A DNA stretch of 64,000 nt from Paenibacillus dendritiformis (GCF_021654795.1 NZ_AP025344.1:4526501-4590500); one strand, 5' to 3'; positions 43,501 through 51,639 are shown, counted from the stretch's first letter. Notes: generated from the letters alone by a model not told the origin. Made by a program: numbers and translations.

Positions 43501-46030
43501 CCAAATCTTTCAATGAGCTTCCGGTAATTTGGATGTTCCCGGGCAGCTTGGCGAATAAGTCGACAACGTCTTCGACCTGCTGAATGTCGCCCTTCTGGAA
43601 GGCTTGAAAGATCGCAGCGAAGTCACTCTCGCTAATCTCCACCCGATTGGTGGCGGCCCAGGAGGCCAGCACATCAGTCAAGAAGCGGGTATGCTCATTC
43701 AGTTCCTCTCCTTTGGATTCGAAGGCGTCGACATAGGACTGGAGCCGTCCTTTGATCGCGTTCTCTGCCGTACTGACCGCTTCCGTAAATTCGGTGTTGG
43801 ATTCTTCCCATTTTTCTTTCGCTTTTTTCACTTCTCCAGCAAGCTTTTCTCTTAACTCCTTGACCGTATAAATTTTGTCCGAGGCATTTGGATCAAGATC
43901 GAACTCCGGGAACTCTTCGAACGAATAATAGACATTTTCATTGTCCTTGCCCTTATATTTTGCAAGGAACTCTTCATACTTTTTCCACTTTTTATCAAGT
44001 TCCTCTTCCGCCCTGTCCCTTTTCGCAGAGGTTTCATCGATTTTGCGATCGATTTTCGACTTCTGACTTTCGTATTCCAACTGCGCATTTTCCCGCTCGC
44101 TCTGAATCTGTTCCTGAAGCAAGGCGATTCGCTGTTTAATCAGCTCGTTGTTCTCCTTTTGCGCATCGGCATGCTCATCCAACGACTTTACGCTGATGCC
44201 GAATTGGGACCGAAGCGTATCCTCAATCTGAGCAAGACGTATCTTCGCCTGAATCGATTTCTCCTCGAGCGCCGTCAATTCCTCATATTCCGCAGCTAGT
44301 GTCTTAAGATAACTGGCTTGCGCGACGGATTCCTTTACACGCTCAAACGACTGGGCGACATTCTCCGCGCCCTCTCCCGCATCGCCGAATAGCCCGATCA
44401 GCTCGGATACGCCCCAAGAGATCAGGGCAACTAGTGCTCCTATACCTGTACTGACCACCAAGCTTTTAATGGCTCTGCCCAACATTTTCGTTGCAGCAGC
44501 CAGTCCTCTCAGTCCGGTAGCTGCCGTAGCCGAAGCCGGAGCAATACCAAGAAGACCGGCCGCTGTCTGGGAGATGCTCCCGATGAAGGAGGCAATCGCC
44601 GTACGGACCACTTTTACCGTTGCCGCCATCGTCCCGAACAGTAGCGGCAGCGTACCGATTCGCTCCGCGAGCCAGACGAACGTCTGTCCCAATGCTGTCG
44701 CGGCGCTGATCAACGCAATAAGCGAATCGCTGATGAAAGCCTCGCCCATCGTGAGGGCGAGCTCCTGCCACGCAGTCCGCATATTCGCGAGCCGGGCCTC
44801 GAGCGACTGCATATGCGCCTCATTGTCCCTCATCGCCGCGCCTTCGGAATAAAGCGCCGCGTTCGCCGCATCCAGCGCCACGGGGTAATTCGCCATCAAG
44901 GCCATAAAGCGCTGCATATGATCCTTGCCGGCGATCGTCTGCGCGATATAGCGCTGCGTCCCTTCCGAGAGCTGATTCCATTTGCCGGCCAGCTCCTCCG
45001 CAATGCTCGAAGCCGATTTTAACGTCCCCGACGTATCCTGCAGCGACACCCCCGCCTCCTGCAGCGCGGCGGCCGAGGTATCGGCCTTCATGATGCTCTC
45101 ATATATCGCTTCCAGGCTGCTTCCGATAACAGCGCCCGATTCCTGCGTGATGCTGCCGATAGCGGCAGTATGTCCGATCAGCTCTTCCATGCTGACGCCA
45201 TAGGATCGCGCCGCTGCGCCGGCTTCGGTCAAGGAGAGCGCCAAATCCCGCGTCGAGACGGCGTAGGCTTGATCGACCGCCTTGAGCGAATCGAGGATCG
45301 TCATGCTTCGGCCCGCCTCGATCTGGAAAGCGGACATGGCGGCGGTAAGCGCTACGATCGCTTCATCTCCGCTTAGACCCGAAATATTCCGGGCCAATTG
45401 CACCGTCTCCGCCAGCGCCATAACCTGCTGTTCATTCCAGCCCGAACGGGACAGGCCGTGCATCGTATCGAGAACATCGTTCAATGATCGGCCCAATTCG
45501 CCGGCCAGCGTGACGGAACGGTCCAGCATGCGGTCGAAGTTAGTATCCGCGTCCATTTCCCGCCGAAGAGCGGCCATTTTGGAATCGATCTCGATAACCG
45601 TCTGCACCGCCTGCCGTGCCCCTTCGATCGGGGCATTGACCAGTTGTTTCGCTACATTCTGAAGCACAGATTGTTTCGCATCCTTCAAATAGCTGCCGAA
45701 GCTTTTCTGATCTGATGCCCCCGATTCAGGCTGAGCGGCAGCCGGTTCACCAGACCCGCCCTTGCCCTTGGCCGCTTTTTGATTGGCCTCCTCGATCTGC
45801 TTGCCCAGCTTTTTATAGCTGTCGATCGCCTCCTTGACCGACTCGTTCTGCTTCACGATAGCCGTGCTGCACTCCTTGAGCGATCGAAGCATGGCGGGAT
45901 CGATGGCGGCTCGCAGTTGAAGCGTTTGGAGCGACGGGCTCTTTTCGAGCGCCCGAATCGCTTGGTTAATCGCCTTGGTCGAGCTCCTCATATCGAGCGA
46001 CGCCGACAGCCGCAATGTTACATCATTCAC
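40592..46030 (-). CDS. tail tape measure protein
   Basis: The 1812-residue protein is the largest in the window. It has a TP901-type N-terminal tape-measure region (about 150-400: SMTILDSLKAVDQAYAVSTR, SGAVIGSSLEAIYESI, LAGKWNQLSEGTQRYIAQTI). A hydrophobic segment follows (about 430-560), then very long charged coiled coils (600-1740; KKRREKLRHQLALLG-type heptads). Tape measure length sets tail length at about 0.15 nm per residue, so a tail of roughly 270 nm would be expected, which is an inference from this rule. The GTG at 46030 is chosen because AAAGGAGTG precedes it at usable distance. It is followed by Dit and preceded by the chaperone genes. Confidence 0.93.
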   Translation of the reverse strand: MNDVTLRLSASLDMRSSTKAINQAIRALEKSPSLQTLQLRAAIDPAMLRSLKECSTAIVKQNESVKEAIDSYKKLGKQIEEANQKAAKGKGGSGEPAAAQPESGASDQKSFGSYLKDAKQSVLQNVAKQLVNAPIEGARQAVQTVIEIDSKMAALRREMDADTNFDRMLDRSVTLAGELGRSLNDVLDTMHGLSRSGWNEQQVMALAETVQLARNISGLSGDEAIVALTAAMSAFQIEAGRSMTILDSLKAVDQAYAVSTRDLALSLTEAGAAARSYGVSMEELIGHTAAIGSITQESGAVIGSSLEAIYESIMKADTSAAALQEAGVSLQDTSGTLKSASSIAEELAGKWNQLSEGTQRYIAQTIAGKDHMQRFMALMANYPVALDAANAALYSEGAAMRDNEAHMQSLEARLANMRTAWQELALTMGEAFISDSLIALISAATALGQTFVWLAERIGTLPLLFGTMAATVKVVRTAIASFIGSISQTAAGLLGIAPASATAATGLRGLAAATKMLGRAIKSLVVSTGIGALVALISWGVSELIGLFGDAGEGAENVAQSFERVKESVAQASYLKTLAAEYEELTALEEKSIQAKIRLAQIEDTLRSQFGISVKSLDEHADAQKENNELIKQRIALLQEQIQSERENAQLEYESQKSKIDRKIDETSAKRDRAEEELDKKWKKYEEFLAKYKGKDNENVYYSFEEFPEFDLDPNASDKIYTVKELREKLAGEVKKAKEKWEESNTEFTEAVSTAENAIKGRLQSYVDAFESKGEELNEHTRFLTDVLASWAATNRVEISESDFAAIFQAFQKGDIQQVEDVVDLFAKLPGNIQITGSSLKDLEQRFNQMKFGAGGAADGLDGLASSLQKGKQESDELRNRIKSTQDELKSFNQILADLEAGQSMSTEAMLDLMAQYPELQKHISKAADGWRLEKEGIQELREEKLKKAKEDLENEKRSTLAAYFQSKARIRIYGVEMGSIKDLADAKKTIGEIEKNRETTKQLANVVTSIVPGAKVLLDPVQRFQDNQLDEVKQKIQDTEEYYKKYEAMLDDAYYGVSRKGTSSSSSGKKDSYQPSLRFNPFEEAIQRVNASLEKNQQQMEEAMASGRQYDKLLEKRIGLYNDMGEALRKLRQSQSSRRSELASLLGSAGLVKNGEVVGDVRARLESISKRGSKTGYSAADYEKFVEEYMELTRNIGDTDLKIDQNVIQLADAYKRRFESRQQPSEKKREKLRHQLALLGDINTAEEKRLAAQNAAENMNALVTEGKRIRGEIDDTEQLIRNSKTPPEQRRAATIYLEWLRDNDRSKQEEIVAEAEHAGQQQAEALIAGYKERIGELEFEKSLLGSLDTEEKQRRAKEIDDQIISIYEESGRTIESQIAELTRKAAAADSVAEKRRAESKRQALQEYQRTVLKQIADNQAAEQKARLDNANKLIDNLKKVLQREKELRTQAIEEEIRTENKRHDAKMKHLDAELKKTEDYINAQLKGLDRANAEEDYDTQLRKLMKERQDIQDRLNVLALDDSFEAKAKKKQLQEQLESKDEEIDKFKLDRERELRKQALSDQLEDRRKIIENEKELEDNQHNDKIAKLDIEKSKIEQHYKGILEDEKYFYGIKQQLLSNDKNVVFTALDEIKVKYGVFFEELAKASERLGQTIADNIKYGFKQDYDELEQYGKSLIPSISGTVKQPGTSSGTMLPGAADQIKNKKLFSAESGGMTPAWGGKQGKFLLAHEKELILNKADSFNLLKVVDITRNIIDSIKRPFASVPALQPALAGAPTQNFHISITGNFAQKDGEDIAKSLDTALRARGHRL

Positions 46031-46060
46031 TCTCTTCCCCACTCCTTTCTGTCCATGCCA

Positions 46061-46086
46061 AAAAGAGCGGTTCTCCCCGCTCTTTT
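46061..46086 (-). terminator. intrinsic terminator before the tape measure gene
   Basis: AAAAGAGCGG pairs with CCGCTCTTTT around TTCTCC; on the minus strand it is followed by TGGC. It lies between the small chaperone-like gene and the tape measure gene and would lower expression of the tape measure relative to the major tail protein. Confidence 0.6.
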
Positions 46087-46154
46087 GCGCACCTTTTCCT
46101 TCCCGGAGATGTACTCTCCGTCTTGTCCCGCTTCATGCTCGATTCCCTTCCGTT

Positions 46155-46307
46155 CTATTCCTTCGGCTCGTCTTCCTCAAGCGGCTTCGCCAGCACATAC
46201 CGAATCTCATACATCGCATCCTGCTCGGCGAAGCCCTCTACTGGCGTCCGGTTCAAAAACTGCAGCAAATTTTTCACCATATGATCCGATAATTCATACT
46301 TGGCCAT
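46155..46307 (-). CDS. 50-residue tail assembly chaperone-like protein
   Basis: The short gene begins one base after the stop of the upstream chaperone and uses GGGGAGAATTAAG as ribosome-binding site. The product MAKYELSDHMVKNLLQFLNR continues with an acidic end EEDEPKE. In siphoviruses two chaperone proteins (G and GT, made by frameshift) precede the tape measure gene; this small gene occupies the T-like position but has its own start rather than a frameshift. It is too short for standard gene calling. Confidence 0.7.
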   Translation of the reverse strand: MAKYELSDHMVKNLLQFLNRTPVEGFAEQDAMYEIRYVLAKPLEEDEPKE

Positions 46308-46308
46308 C

Positions 46309-47049
46309 TTAATTCTCCCCCTTTGCTCCGCGCGCCGATGCCCGGGAGGAGGATCGCGTTAACGGGGATGCCGCTGCCGGCTCCGAGTCTCCCGTGCTTG
46401 CCGCGGCCTCCTTGCCTTCCTGGTCTGCGCTGCGTGACTTGCTGCGCTTGCCCGCCTTCTCTTCCCTGCCCGCTCTATAGGCTGCCTTATCCGTCTTATC
46501 GGTCTTATCTGTCTTATCGGTCTTATCTGTCTTATCGACCTTACCTGCCTTGCCGGCTGCCTTCACTGCCTTGACTGGCTTGCCCGCCTCGTCTGCGGCG
46601 TCCGCTCCCTTCGCCTTGGCCAGCTCCGCTTCCATCGCCCGGTTGAACAACTGCAGCGCGTCATTCAACTCGCCGTACAGCGCAGCCAGTTCCTCCCGGT
46701 CGAAGGCTTCCAGGATACGCTCCGTATAGCCGCCGTCATGCAGCGCATGCAGCATCTCCATATAATCGTCGAGGGTCGCGGCATCCGTTACGATCGACGT
46801 GAAATGCTTGATCGCAAGCATCGTCTGCAGCCCAAGCAGCATGCCGGCATCCAGCGGCTTATTCTGCTCCAGCGCCTCCGTCAAAACGCGGATAAGCTCC
46901 TTCTTCACGTCGCTTTTAACAGATGGACGGAACCGCACATCGATGTCCAGCTTCCGATTTTCCCCGAATTCAACCCGCTTCTTCTCCTTGTACCGGTCCT
47001 TCATCTCTTTTTTTACTTGCTTGACTGCTAAATTTTTCATCGCGCTCAT
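46309..47049 (-). CDS. tail assembly chaperone-like protein with Thr-Asp-Lys repeats
   Basis: The 246-residue protein lies between the major tail protein and tape measure genes, the place of tail assembly chaperone G. The first 145 residues are helical (MKNLAVKQVKKEMKDRYKE; ELIRVLTEALEQNKPLDAGM). The last 100 residues are low complexity, with KTDKTDKTDKTDKTDK from 9-bp DNA repeats, and basic to acidic charge runs. GGAGAGAAGCGAT precedes the ATG. Chaperone function is inferred from position. Confidence 0.65.
   Translation of the reverse strand: MSAMKNLAVKQVKKEMKDRYKEKKRVEFGENRKLDIDVRFRPSVKSDVKKELIRVLTEALEQNKPLDAGMLLGLQTMLAIKHFTSIVTDAATLDDYMEMLHALHDGGYTERILEAFDREELAALYGELNDALQLFNRAMEAELAKAKGADAADEAGKPVKAVKAAGKAGKVDKTDKTDKTDKTDKTDKAAYRAGREEKAGKRSKSRSADQEGKEAAASTGDSEPAAASPLTRSSSRASARGAKGEN
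46487..46549. repeat. 9-bp in-frame microsatellite in the chaperone gene
   Basis: Seven consecutive 9-bp units (CTTATCNGT type) lie at 46487-46549. They encode Thr-Asp-Lys units on the minus strand. Unit changes keep the frame, so copy number can vary without inactivating the gene. Confidence 0.9.
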
Positions 47050-47140
47050 ATCGCTTCTCTCCTTGTCGCTGGCAGAATAATTGATATCAAAAACTCTGAC
47101 TCCGGCCAGAGTTTCTCAATCCAAGCATTCTCCAATGAAA

Positions 47141-47162
47141 AAGGGGAGTGCCGCCACTCCCC
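47141..47162 (-). terminator. intrinsic terminator after the major tail protein gene
   Basis: GGGGAGTG pairs with CACTCCCC around CCGC; TTTTT follows on the minus strand. It lies 17 bp after the stop at 47179. Confidence 0.85.
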
Positions 47163-47178
47163 CGAAAAGTACAATCGA

Positions 47179-47949
47179 TTATTCCTCGTAAATGATCATG
47201 TCCGCCAACGTATCCGTTCCATTTACCTTCACCGGGAAAATGTCGAAGGTCAGCGTAAGCGAGCTCGGATCGCCTGTCGGGCTCATCGCCAAGGTGAAGT
47301 TCGGCTGCAGCTTCGCCTTGTAATACGTCATCTGCATCGGCACCATCTCGCCCGCCGCTTCATCCGCATAGAGCGTGTCGCCCACAATCTTCACGTATTT
47401 CGGGAAGCCCTTGGCCGTGAAGGAGAGCTTGTTCGCGGAAGCCGACTGGAATTGGTAGTAGACTTCGACCTCCTCCCCTGCCGCTACGGTCGCTTTGTCC
47501 GACAGAGCGATTTCGCTGCCGGTAACGGTTTTCACTTCTTGCGCCGCCCCTTTGACGCCATTGGTGAAGGCGAATACGGACACGGCCGTGCTGCCGCCCT
47601 GCGGAGCTTTGCCCAGCTTTACTTTTTTGCCGCCTGCGCCATCCTCCTGAACGGTAAGCACTTCCCGCTTATATATGGTCTGCGGACCAGTCACAATCTC
47701 TTCTCCCGCCAGGAGCGCGAGATGCTCCATCGTGAAGATTTGCGTCTCGATGGTCAGCGTCGCTCCCTTTTCCCCGTTCCACGCGATGCGCTTCGGGTTG
47801 CCGTTGCCGCCGCGGGCATAGACCGTCTCCGACGTCCATTCATTGGTGGCCGATGTGGCATAATCCATATACATAATCGGTTCATTGGTCGCATAGTCGA
47901 TAACCTGCGTGTTCAAAATCGCTCTAGATCCGTAACGTCCTTGTTCCAT
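47179..47949 (-). CDS. major tail tube protein
   Basis: The 256-residue protein begins MEQGRYGSRAILNTQVIDY and has the tube-protein pattern of an N-terminal beta arm and central beta barrel with a small C-terminal domain (TYYKAKLQPNFTLAMSPTGD, LTLTFDIFPVKVNGTDTL). ATG at 47949 is preceded by GAGGAGG about 10 bases before. The gene lies immediately before chaperone and tape measure genes. No contractile sheath gene is present nearby, so the tail is of flexible siphovirus type. Confidence 0.75.
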   Translation of the reverse strand: MEQGRYGSRAILNTQVIDYATNEPIMYMDYATSATNEWTSETVYARGGNGNPKRIAWNGEKGATLTIETQIFTMEHLALLAGEEIVTGPQTIYKREVLTVQEDGAGGKKVKLGKAPQGGSTAVSVFAFTNGVKGAAQEVKTVTGSEIALSDKATVAAGEEVEVYYQFQSASANKLSFTAKGFPKYVKIVGDTLYADEAAGEMVPMQMTYYKAKLQPNFTLAMSPTGDPSSLTLTFDIFPVKVNGTDTLADMIIYEE

Positions 47950-48016
47950 AAATCGTTTCCTCCTCGTCGTTGAAGCCCGTGCTTCTTTCATGCTTGTTCT
48001 GATTTACAATTTGCTT

Positions 48017-48730
48017 TTACAATTTGCTTCTTGTCATCCATTCCGGCAGCGATTCATCGCGCCCCAAATATCCATTCGCCCATACCTTCAGCAAGCGAGT
48101 ATGGCGCTCGCGCACATTCAAGCGCTCAAAATGCTCATACACCTGATAAATCGTCAGTTGACCCACATTAAAAATATGGATGCCGTTGCCCTCCGCATGG
48201 CAGAGGATGGACAAAATATCCTTCAAATGAAGCGTATTGTCGTTATCCCGGGCGTACTTCGCCTTGAAGTGCTGCAGCTTGCCGTACAGCTCTTTCGCCT
48301 TCTCGTTCTTGAAGCGGACCGGCGCCGTCACCGCGGCCGCAATGCCGTTCACCAGCTTCACGGCGCGAGCGACGTCCCGGTAATTATGACGATCGATCAC
48401 CGCCGCGTCGCTCACGAAGGCTTGATCGTCCTTATCATAGGCGAACTCGTTTTTCGTAAAAAAACGCAGCGCCTCGCAAAGACGGTAATGAAGCGCCGGT
48501 ATCGAGCAGATCAACTGGAAATCATCCTCCGCTTCAAGCTGCGCCCAATCGTCATCGTCTACCGAGAACAGCCGCTTCACAACCTCCTCCTTGTCGAAGG
48601 TCGCCAGCAAAAGATACAAATTGTACAGCGGCTCGCCTATTTCGCCGATCTGATCGACCGTGGGCGAATAGACGTTCACCTTGCCGGCCGCAATCGGCTT
48701 CCCGAGAAAACAACGCAGCCGTTCCGTCAT
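48017..48730 (-). CDS. uncharacterised tail-module protein
   Basis: The 237-residue protein begins MTERLRCFLGKPIAAGKVNV; ATG at 48730 is the first good in-frame start, with GAGAGGAG somewhat far upstream. The body is helical (EPLYNLYLLLATFDKEEVVK; LICSIPALHYRLCEALRFF), without membrane segments. It lies between the sigma-like gene and the major tail protein. I do not recognise the family; a tail completion protein or an assembly factor is possible. Confidence 0.5.
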   Translation of the reverse strand: MTERLRCFLGKPIAAGKVNVYSPTVDQIGEIGEPLYNLYLLLATFDKEEVVKRLFSVDDDDWAQLEAEDDFQLICSIPALHYRLCEALRFFTKNEFAYDKDDQAFVSDAAVIDRHNYRDVARAVKLVNGIAAAVTAPVRFKNEKAKELYGKLQHFKAKYARDNDNTLHLKDILSILCHAEGNGIHIFNVGQLTIYQVYEHFERLNVRERHTRLLKVWANGYLGRDESLPEWMTRSKL

Positions 48731-48810
48731 CGTGTCATATCTGCACTCCTCTCTAGCCCCATGCTTCGGGGAATGGTCGGGGGAGCGGCCGCTCCTGTCC
48801 GGTTGCCTTG

Positions 48811-50421
48811 TCAAGCCAAGGTCCGGCGATGATCCCCTGTACTATAGCTAGTGTCCGAATTCGAACCTGTTTTGCCCGTTTTTTGTGCATCCTTTTTATA
48901 TAAGCAGGAATATTTGATCAACTGATTGACATGATGCTGGTTCTCCTTGAGATACTGCCGGAAAATCGTACCGACCCGCTCCATGATTCGCTTTTTCTGC
49001 TGCGCGGTCAGAATCGAGAGCGGGGCGTCATGGTGCACGATCTCGGCCACCTGCTCCCAGTATGTCGCCAGCTTCTGCTGCAGCAGCCGGTTCAACGAAC
49101 CGTACCGCTGGTTCAACCAATTTTCGACGACCCACTCATAAGGAGAATCATCGAAGCTGTAATCCCGCTTGAAAAAGTCAATTTCCTCGTCATCGTCGTC
49201 CAGATTATCCTTCAACCAGTTGACGAAGATCTGGAACAGCAGCGGGTACGCTTTCGTCTCCTCGCCGATGCTGTGGTATACGATCATATATTCATTGATT
49301 TTTTGCGGCAAAGGAACTCGCTTCACGAAGCGGTATTCCTTCCATTTCAGGTACGCCTTGCGAATCGTTTCTTTAATCGCCAGCTCGTATTTGCGCACCA
49401 TCGCCTCCGAGATGCGCCATTGGTAGACGCTTTGGAGTTCCGCCGCGATTTGCTTGTACGGCAGCTTGTCCTGCCGCTCGAAGCTCCGGCCCCGATCCGC
49501 AGCCGCAGGCTTGTACTCAATATTGTTTTTGATCAAAATGTAAGGGTACACCCGCAGCTGTTTCTCCGTCAGCAGCGCCTCAATCTCGATTTCCCGCAAA
49601 AATTTGGCGAAGCTGCTCTCTCCCCGGATTTGCTGAAATCTTGCGAAAGCATGCGTATCGTAAGGAGAGTACGCCTTGTCTTCCATATCCTTGCCTTTCC
49701 CCGCCGCGGCGCCATCCTCGAAGCTCCGCTCCCGGCGATCCGGCTCCTGCTCATTGCCCGGAAGGATCTTGCCGAAGCTCTTCTCCGTGAATCGCTCCAA
49801 GGAATACTTCACATGATGATAGAGGCGGGCACGCAGCTGGGATTCCGTAAACAGCAGGTTCCTGTCATTTTGCAGAAACTCGATCACGCATTCTACGAAA
49901 TACCCTTTGATCTCATCGGCTCCGAAATAGTTGATATATTTTCGTTGAATCGAATGGTACATGCTGCGCACTACGCTATGCTTGATGTCCAGCCGGACCT
50001 GCACTCCTTGTTTTTGGTGAATGACGGTCTGGGCAAAAATCCGCTTCAGCGCCGACTCCCTGCTTCCCGCCTGATATTCGGCCAGGATGAGCGCGAGATC
50101 CCGCTCTTGGCGAAGGCTAGGTTCATGCTTGCGGAATTGGGCCTCCATCCAGCATTGGAATTGTTCCGGCTGCCCCTCCTCGCTGGCTGCAGGCCGTCTG
50201 GACTGCTTTTCCAGGAACAGCAGCAAATATTCCATAAAGCGGATATCGATCTCATCGCGTTCCATGGCGGCGAATTGCCGCCTAATCGCTTGCAGCGCCT
50301 GCTGCACATCCTCCAGTCCGAAGCGGATAACGCGATCGTGTTCGGATACAATTCCATTGATCACCGCCTTGTTGCCGCGGCGATATTCTTCCAGCAACCA
50401 TTTCAAATTCCGTCGTTCCAT
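48811..50421 (-). CDS. possible sigma-factor-like regulator at the head of the tail operon
   Basis: The 536-residue soluble protein is the first gene of the module. The region near residues 165-225 (YFGADEIKGYFVECVIEFLQ, then SQLRARLYHHVKYSLERFTE) resembles sigma region 2 in spacing. The region near 330-370 (LPYKQIAAELQSVYQWRISE and AMVRKYELAIKETIRKAYLK) resembles a sigma-4 helix-turn-helix (Y+EIA.EL....VRKY....I...). The rest is helical and charged. I infer, without certainty, that it activates the tail genes, as phage late regulators do. ATG at 50421 follows AAAGGGG by 9 bases. Confidence 0.5.
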   Translation of the reverse strand: MERRNLKWLLEEYRRGNKAVINGIVSEHDRVIRFGLEDVQQALQAIRRQFAAMERDEIDIRFMEYLLLFLEKQSRRPAASEEGQPEQFQCWMEAQFRKHEPSLRQERDLALILAEYQAGSRESALKRIFAQTVIHQKQGVQVRLDIKHSVVRSMYHSIQRKYINYFGADEIKGYFVECVIEFLQNDRNLLFTESQLRARLYHHVKYSLERFTEKSFGKILPGNEQEPDRRERSFEDGAAAGKGKDMEDKAYSPYDTHAFARFQQIRGESSFAKFLREIEIEALLTEKQLRVYPYILIKNNIEYKPAAADRGRSFERQDKLPYKQIAAELQSVYQWRISEAMVRKYELAIKETIRKAYLKWKEYRFVKRVPLPQKINEYMIVYHSIGEETKAYPLLFQIFVNWLKDNLDDDDEEIDFFKRDYSFDDSPYEWVVENWLNQRYGSLNRLLQQKLATYWEQVAEIVHHDAPLSILTAQQKKRIMERVGTIFRQYLKENQHHVNQLIKYSCLYKKDAQKTGKTGSNSDTSYSTGDHRRTLA

Positions 50422-50561
50422 CGCTCTCAACCCCTTTCTTTCTATCGTAAGGCTCTTTTCGGGATCGAACTTAAACGGGAACGATAGATTTGTTATTATT
50501 ATTTAACAGAAATATTTAATGTTATTTATAATAACCTTATAACGCTTTTTGTCGGATTTCG

Positions 50562-50574
50562 GGTATACTATACC
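50562..50574. promoter_or_regulatory. candidate operator of the CsoR/CstR-like repressor
   Basis: GGTATACTATACC is a perfect 6-bp palindrome (one-base centre) 40 bp before the csoR-like start and in the divergent region shared with the tail operon. It resembles the TAnCCC/GGGnTA-type operators of the family in symmetry only. Confidence 0.5.
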
Positions 50575-50613
50575 TATACGCGTATGTGTGTGACCAGAAA
50601 GGAGGGAATTCGT

Positions 50614-50877
50614 ATGAATCATTACTCGGATGACGTAAAAAAACGGCTGAAGCGGATTGAAGGACAAGTGCGCGGCGTGCTGCGCCTGATGGAAGAAGGA
50701 AAACCGTGCAAGGAGGTCGTAAGCCAGCTGTCGGCAGTGCGGAACGCGTCGGACAAGGCGTTGGCTCAGATCGTGGCGGATAATCTGCAGCACTGCCTGC
50801 TTGAGGAGCAGGCTTCCGGCGGAGACACGGGGAAGATCGTGAAGGAAGCGGTAGAACTGCTGGTCAAGAGCAGATAA
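50614..50877 (+). CDS. CsoR/FrmR/CstR-family metal- or persulfide-sensing repressor
   Basis: The 87-residue helical protein has the family pattern (KKRLKRIEGQVRGVLRLMEE, then SQLSAVRNASDKALAQIVAD). The CsoR copper ligands are Cys-His-Cys; here Cys32 and Cys61 are kept but the His position is Asn57. This is expected for persulfide-sensing CstR-like proteins rather than Cu(I) CsoR. AAAGGAGGG is upstream of the ATG at 50614; longer frames would include it. It is a single gene with its own terminator. No sulfur or copper genes are adjacent, so its target is likely elsewhere or itself. Confidence 0.85.
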   Translation: MNHYSDDVKKRLKRIEGQVRGVLRLMEEGKPCKEVVSQLSAVRNASDKALAQIVADNLQHCLLEEQASGGDTGKIVKEAVELLVKSR

Positions 50878-50878
50878 C

Positions 50879-50914
50879 GAAAGGGAGGGCATCCGTGCCG
50901 CTCCCTTTCTTCTT
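50879..50914 (+). terminator. intrinsic terminator after the CsoR-like gene
   Basis: GAAAGGGAG pairs with CTCCCTTTC and TTCTT follows. It starts one base after the stop codon. Confidence 0.85.
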
Positions 50915-50927
50915 GCGCCGAATCGCT

Positions 50928-51446
50928 TTACGTGCATTGAACCGGGGTCGGGTCTGGCCGGAGGCTATCGCTTCTCGCGGCCGTATCATGGGCTTGCTTC
51001 CGTTCCCGCATGCGACGCGCCCATTCCTTCATCTCCCGTTCGGTCATCGCATTATAGGTGCGAATCTCGATCCGCGAACCATCCTCCAGCCGCAGCAGGA
51101 ACTTCGCGAATTCCGGCTTGAACAAGATGCCGACGCGCGCGCCTTCGGCGGTAATCTCCTTCACCTGCGCCCATGGCACAGGCCGATCGCCGTGACTCCA
51201 GACGGCGGACTCGTCATAACGGAACAGAACATTGCGCGGCCGGACGAGCGCCAGGAACGAGAGAACCAGATTGCTGCCGAAAAATAGGGTTCCGGTAAGA
51301 GCGGCAGCCCAGGCGGCGATCCGTACGGACAAGGAGACAGAGCCGAACAGAGCCCCATAGATTAACCCGGCCGCCCCGGCCAGGCCCAGCATCGATAACA
51401 ACAGCTTCGCCGCGGCCACCCGCCGCCGGTAACATACATATTCCAT
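50928..51446 (-). CDS. two-helix membrane protein, uncharacterised
   Basis: The 172-residue protein begins MEYVCYRRRVAAAKLLLSML. It has two membrane helices (about residues 10-32 and 38-62), then a soluble beta-rich domain (NVLFRYDESAVWSHGDRPVP, GILFKPEFAKFLLRLEDGS) like the STM3941/PH-type domains of bacterial membrane proteins. AAGGGTG precedes the ATG. It is transcribed towards the CsoR-like gene. The function is unknown. Confidence 0.6.
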   Translation of the reverse strand: MEYVCYRRRVAAAKLLLSMLGLAGAAGLIYGALFGSVSLSVRIAAWAAALTGTLFFGSNLVLSFLALVRPRNVLFRYDESAVWSHGDRPVPWAQVKEITAEGARVGILFKPEFAKFLLRLEDGSRIEIRTYNAMTEREMKEWARRMRERKQAHDTAARSDSLRPDPTPVQCT

Positions 51447-51639
51447 CCGCTTATCACCCTTGCCCCTGTGAACGATAAGTTGGAATTGCGTGGCCCGCAT
51501 TCATGCTTGCTCTTTGTATCGCCTATGTTATCTCCTTTTACCCTCGTCCGGCAAGCCCGAACCGGCTCCGCCGCAGCCTTTTTGTGTTACATTTTTGTTA
51601 ACGTTTCAGCTAGCTGCGCCTGGAATTAAAGCGTATTTC

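Noticed and set aside
21439..50421. complete prophage
   Set aside because: No head, terminase, portal, integrase, repressor or replication genes; tail and lysis-type genes only.
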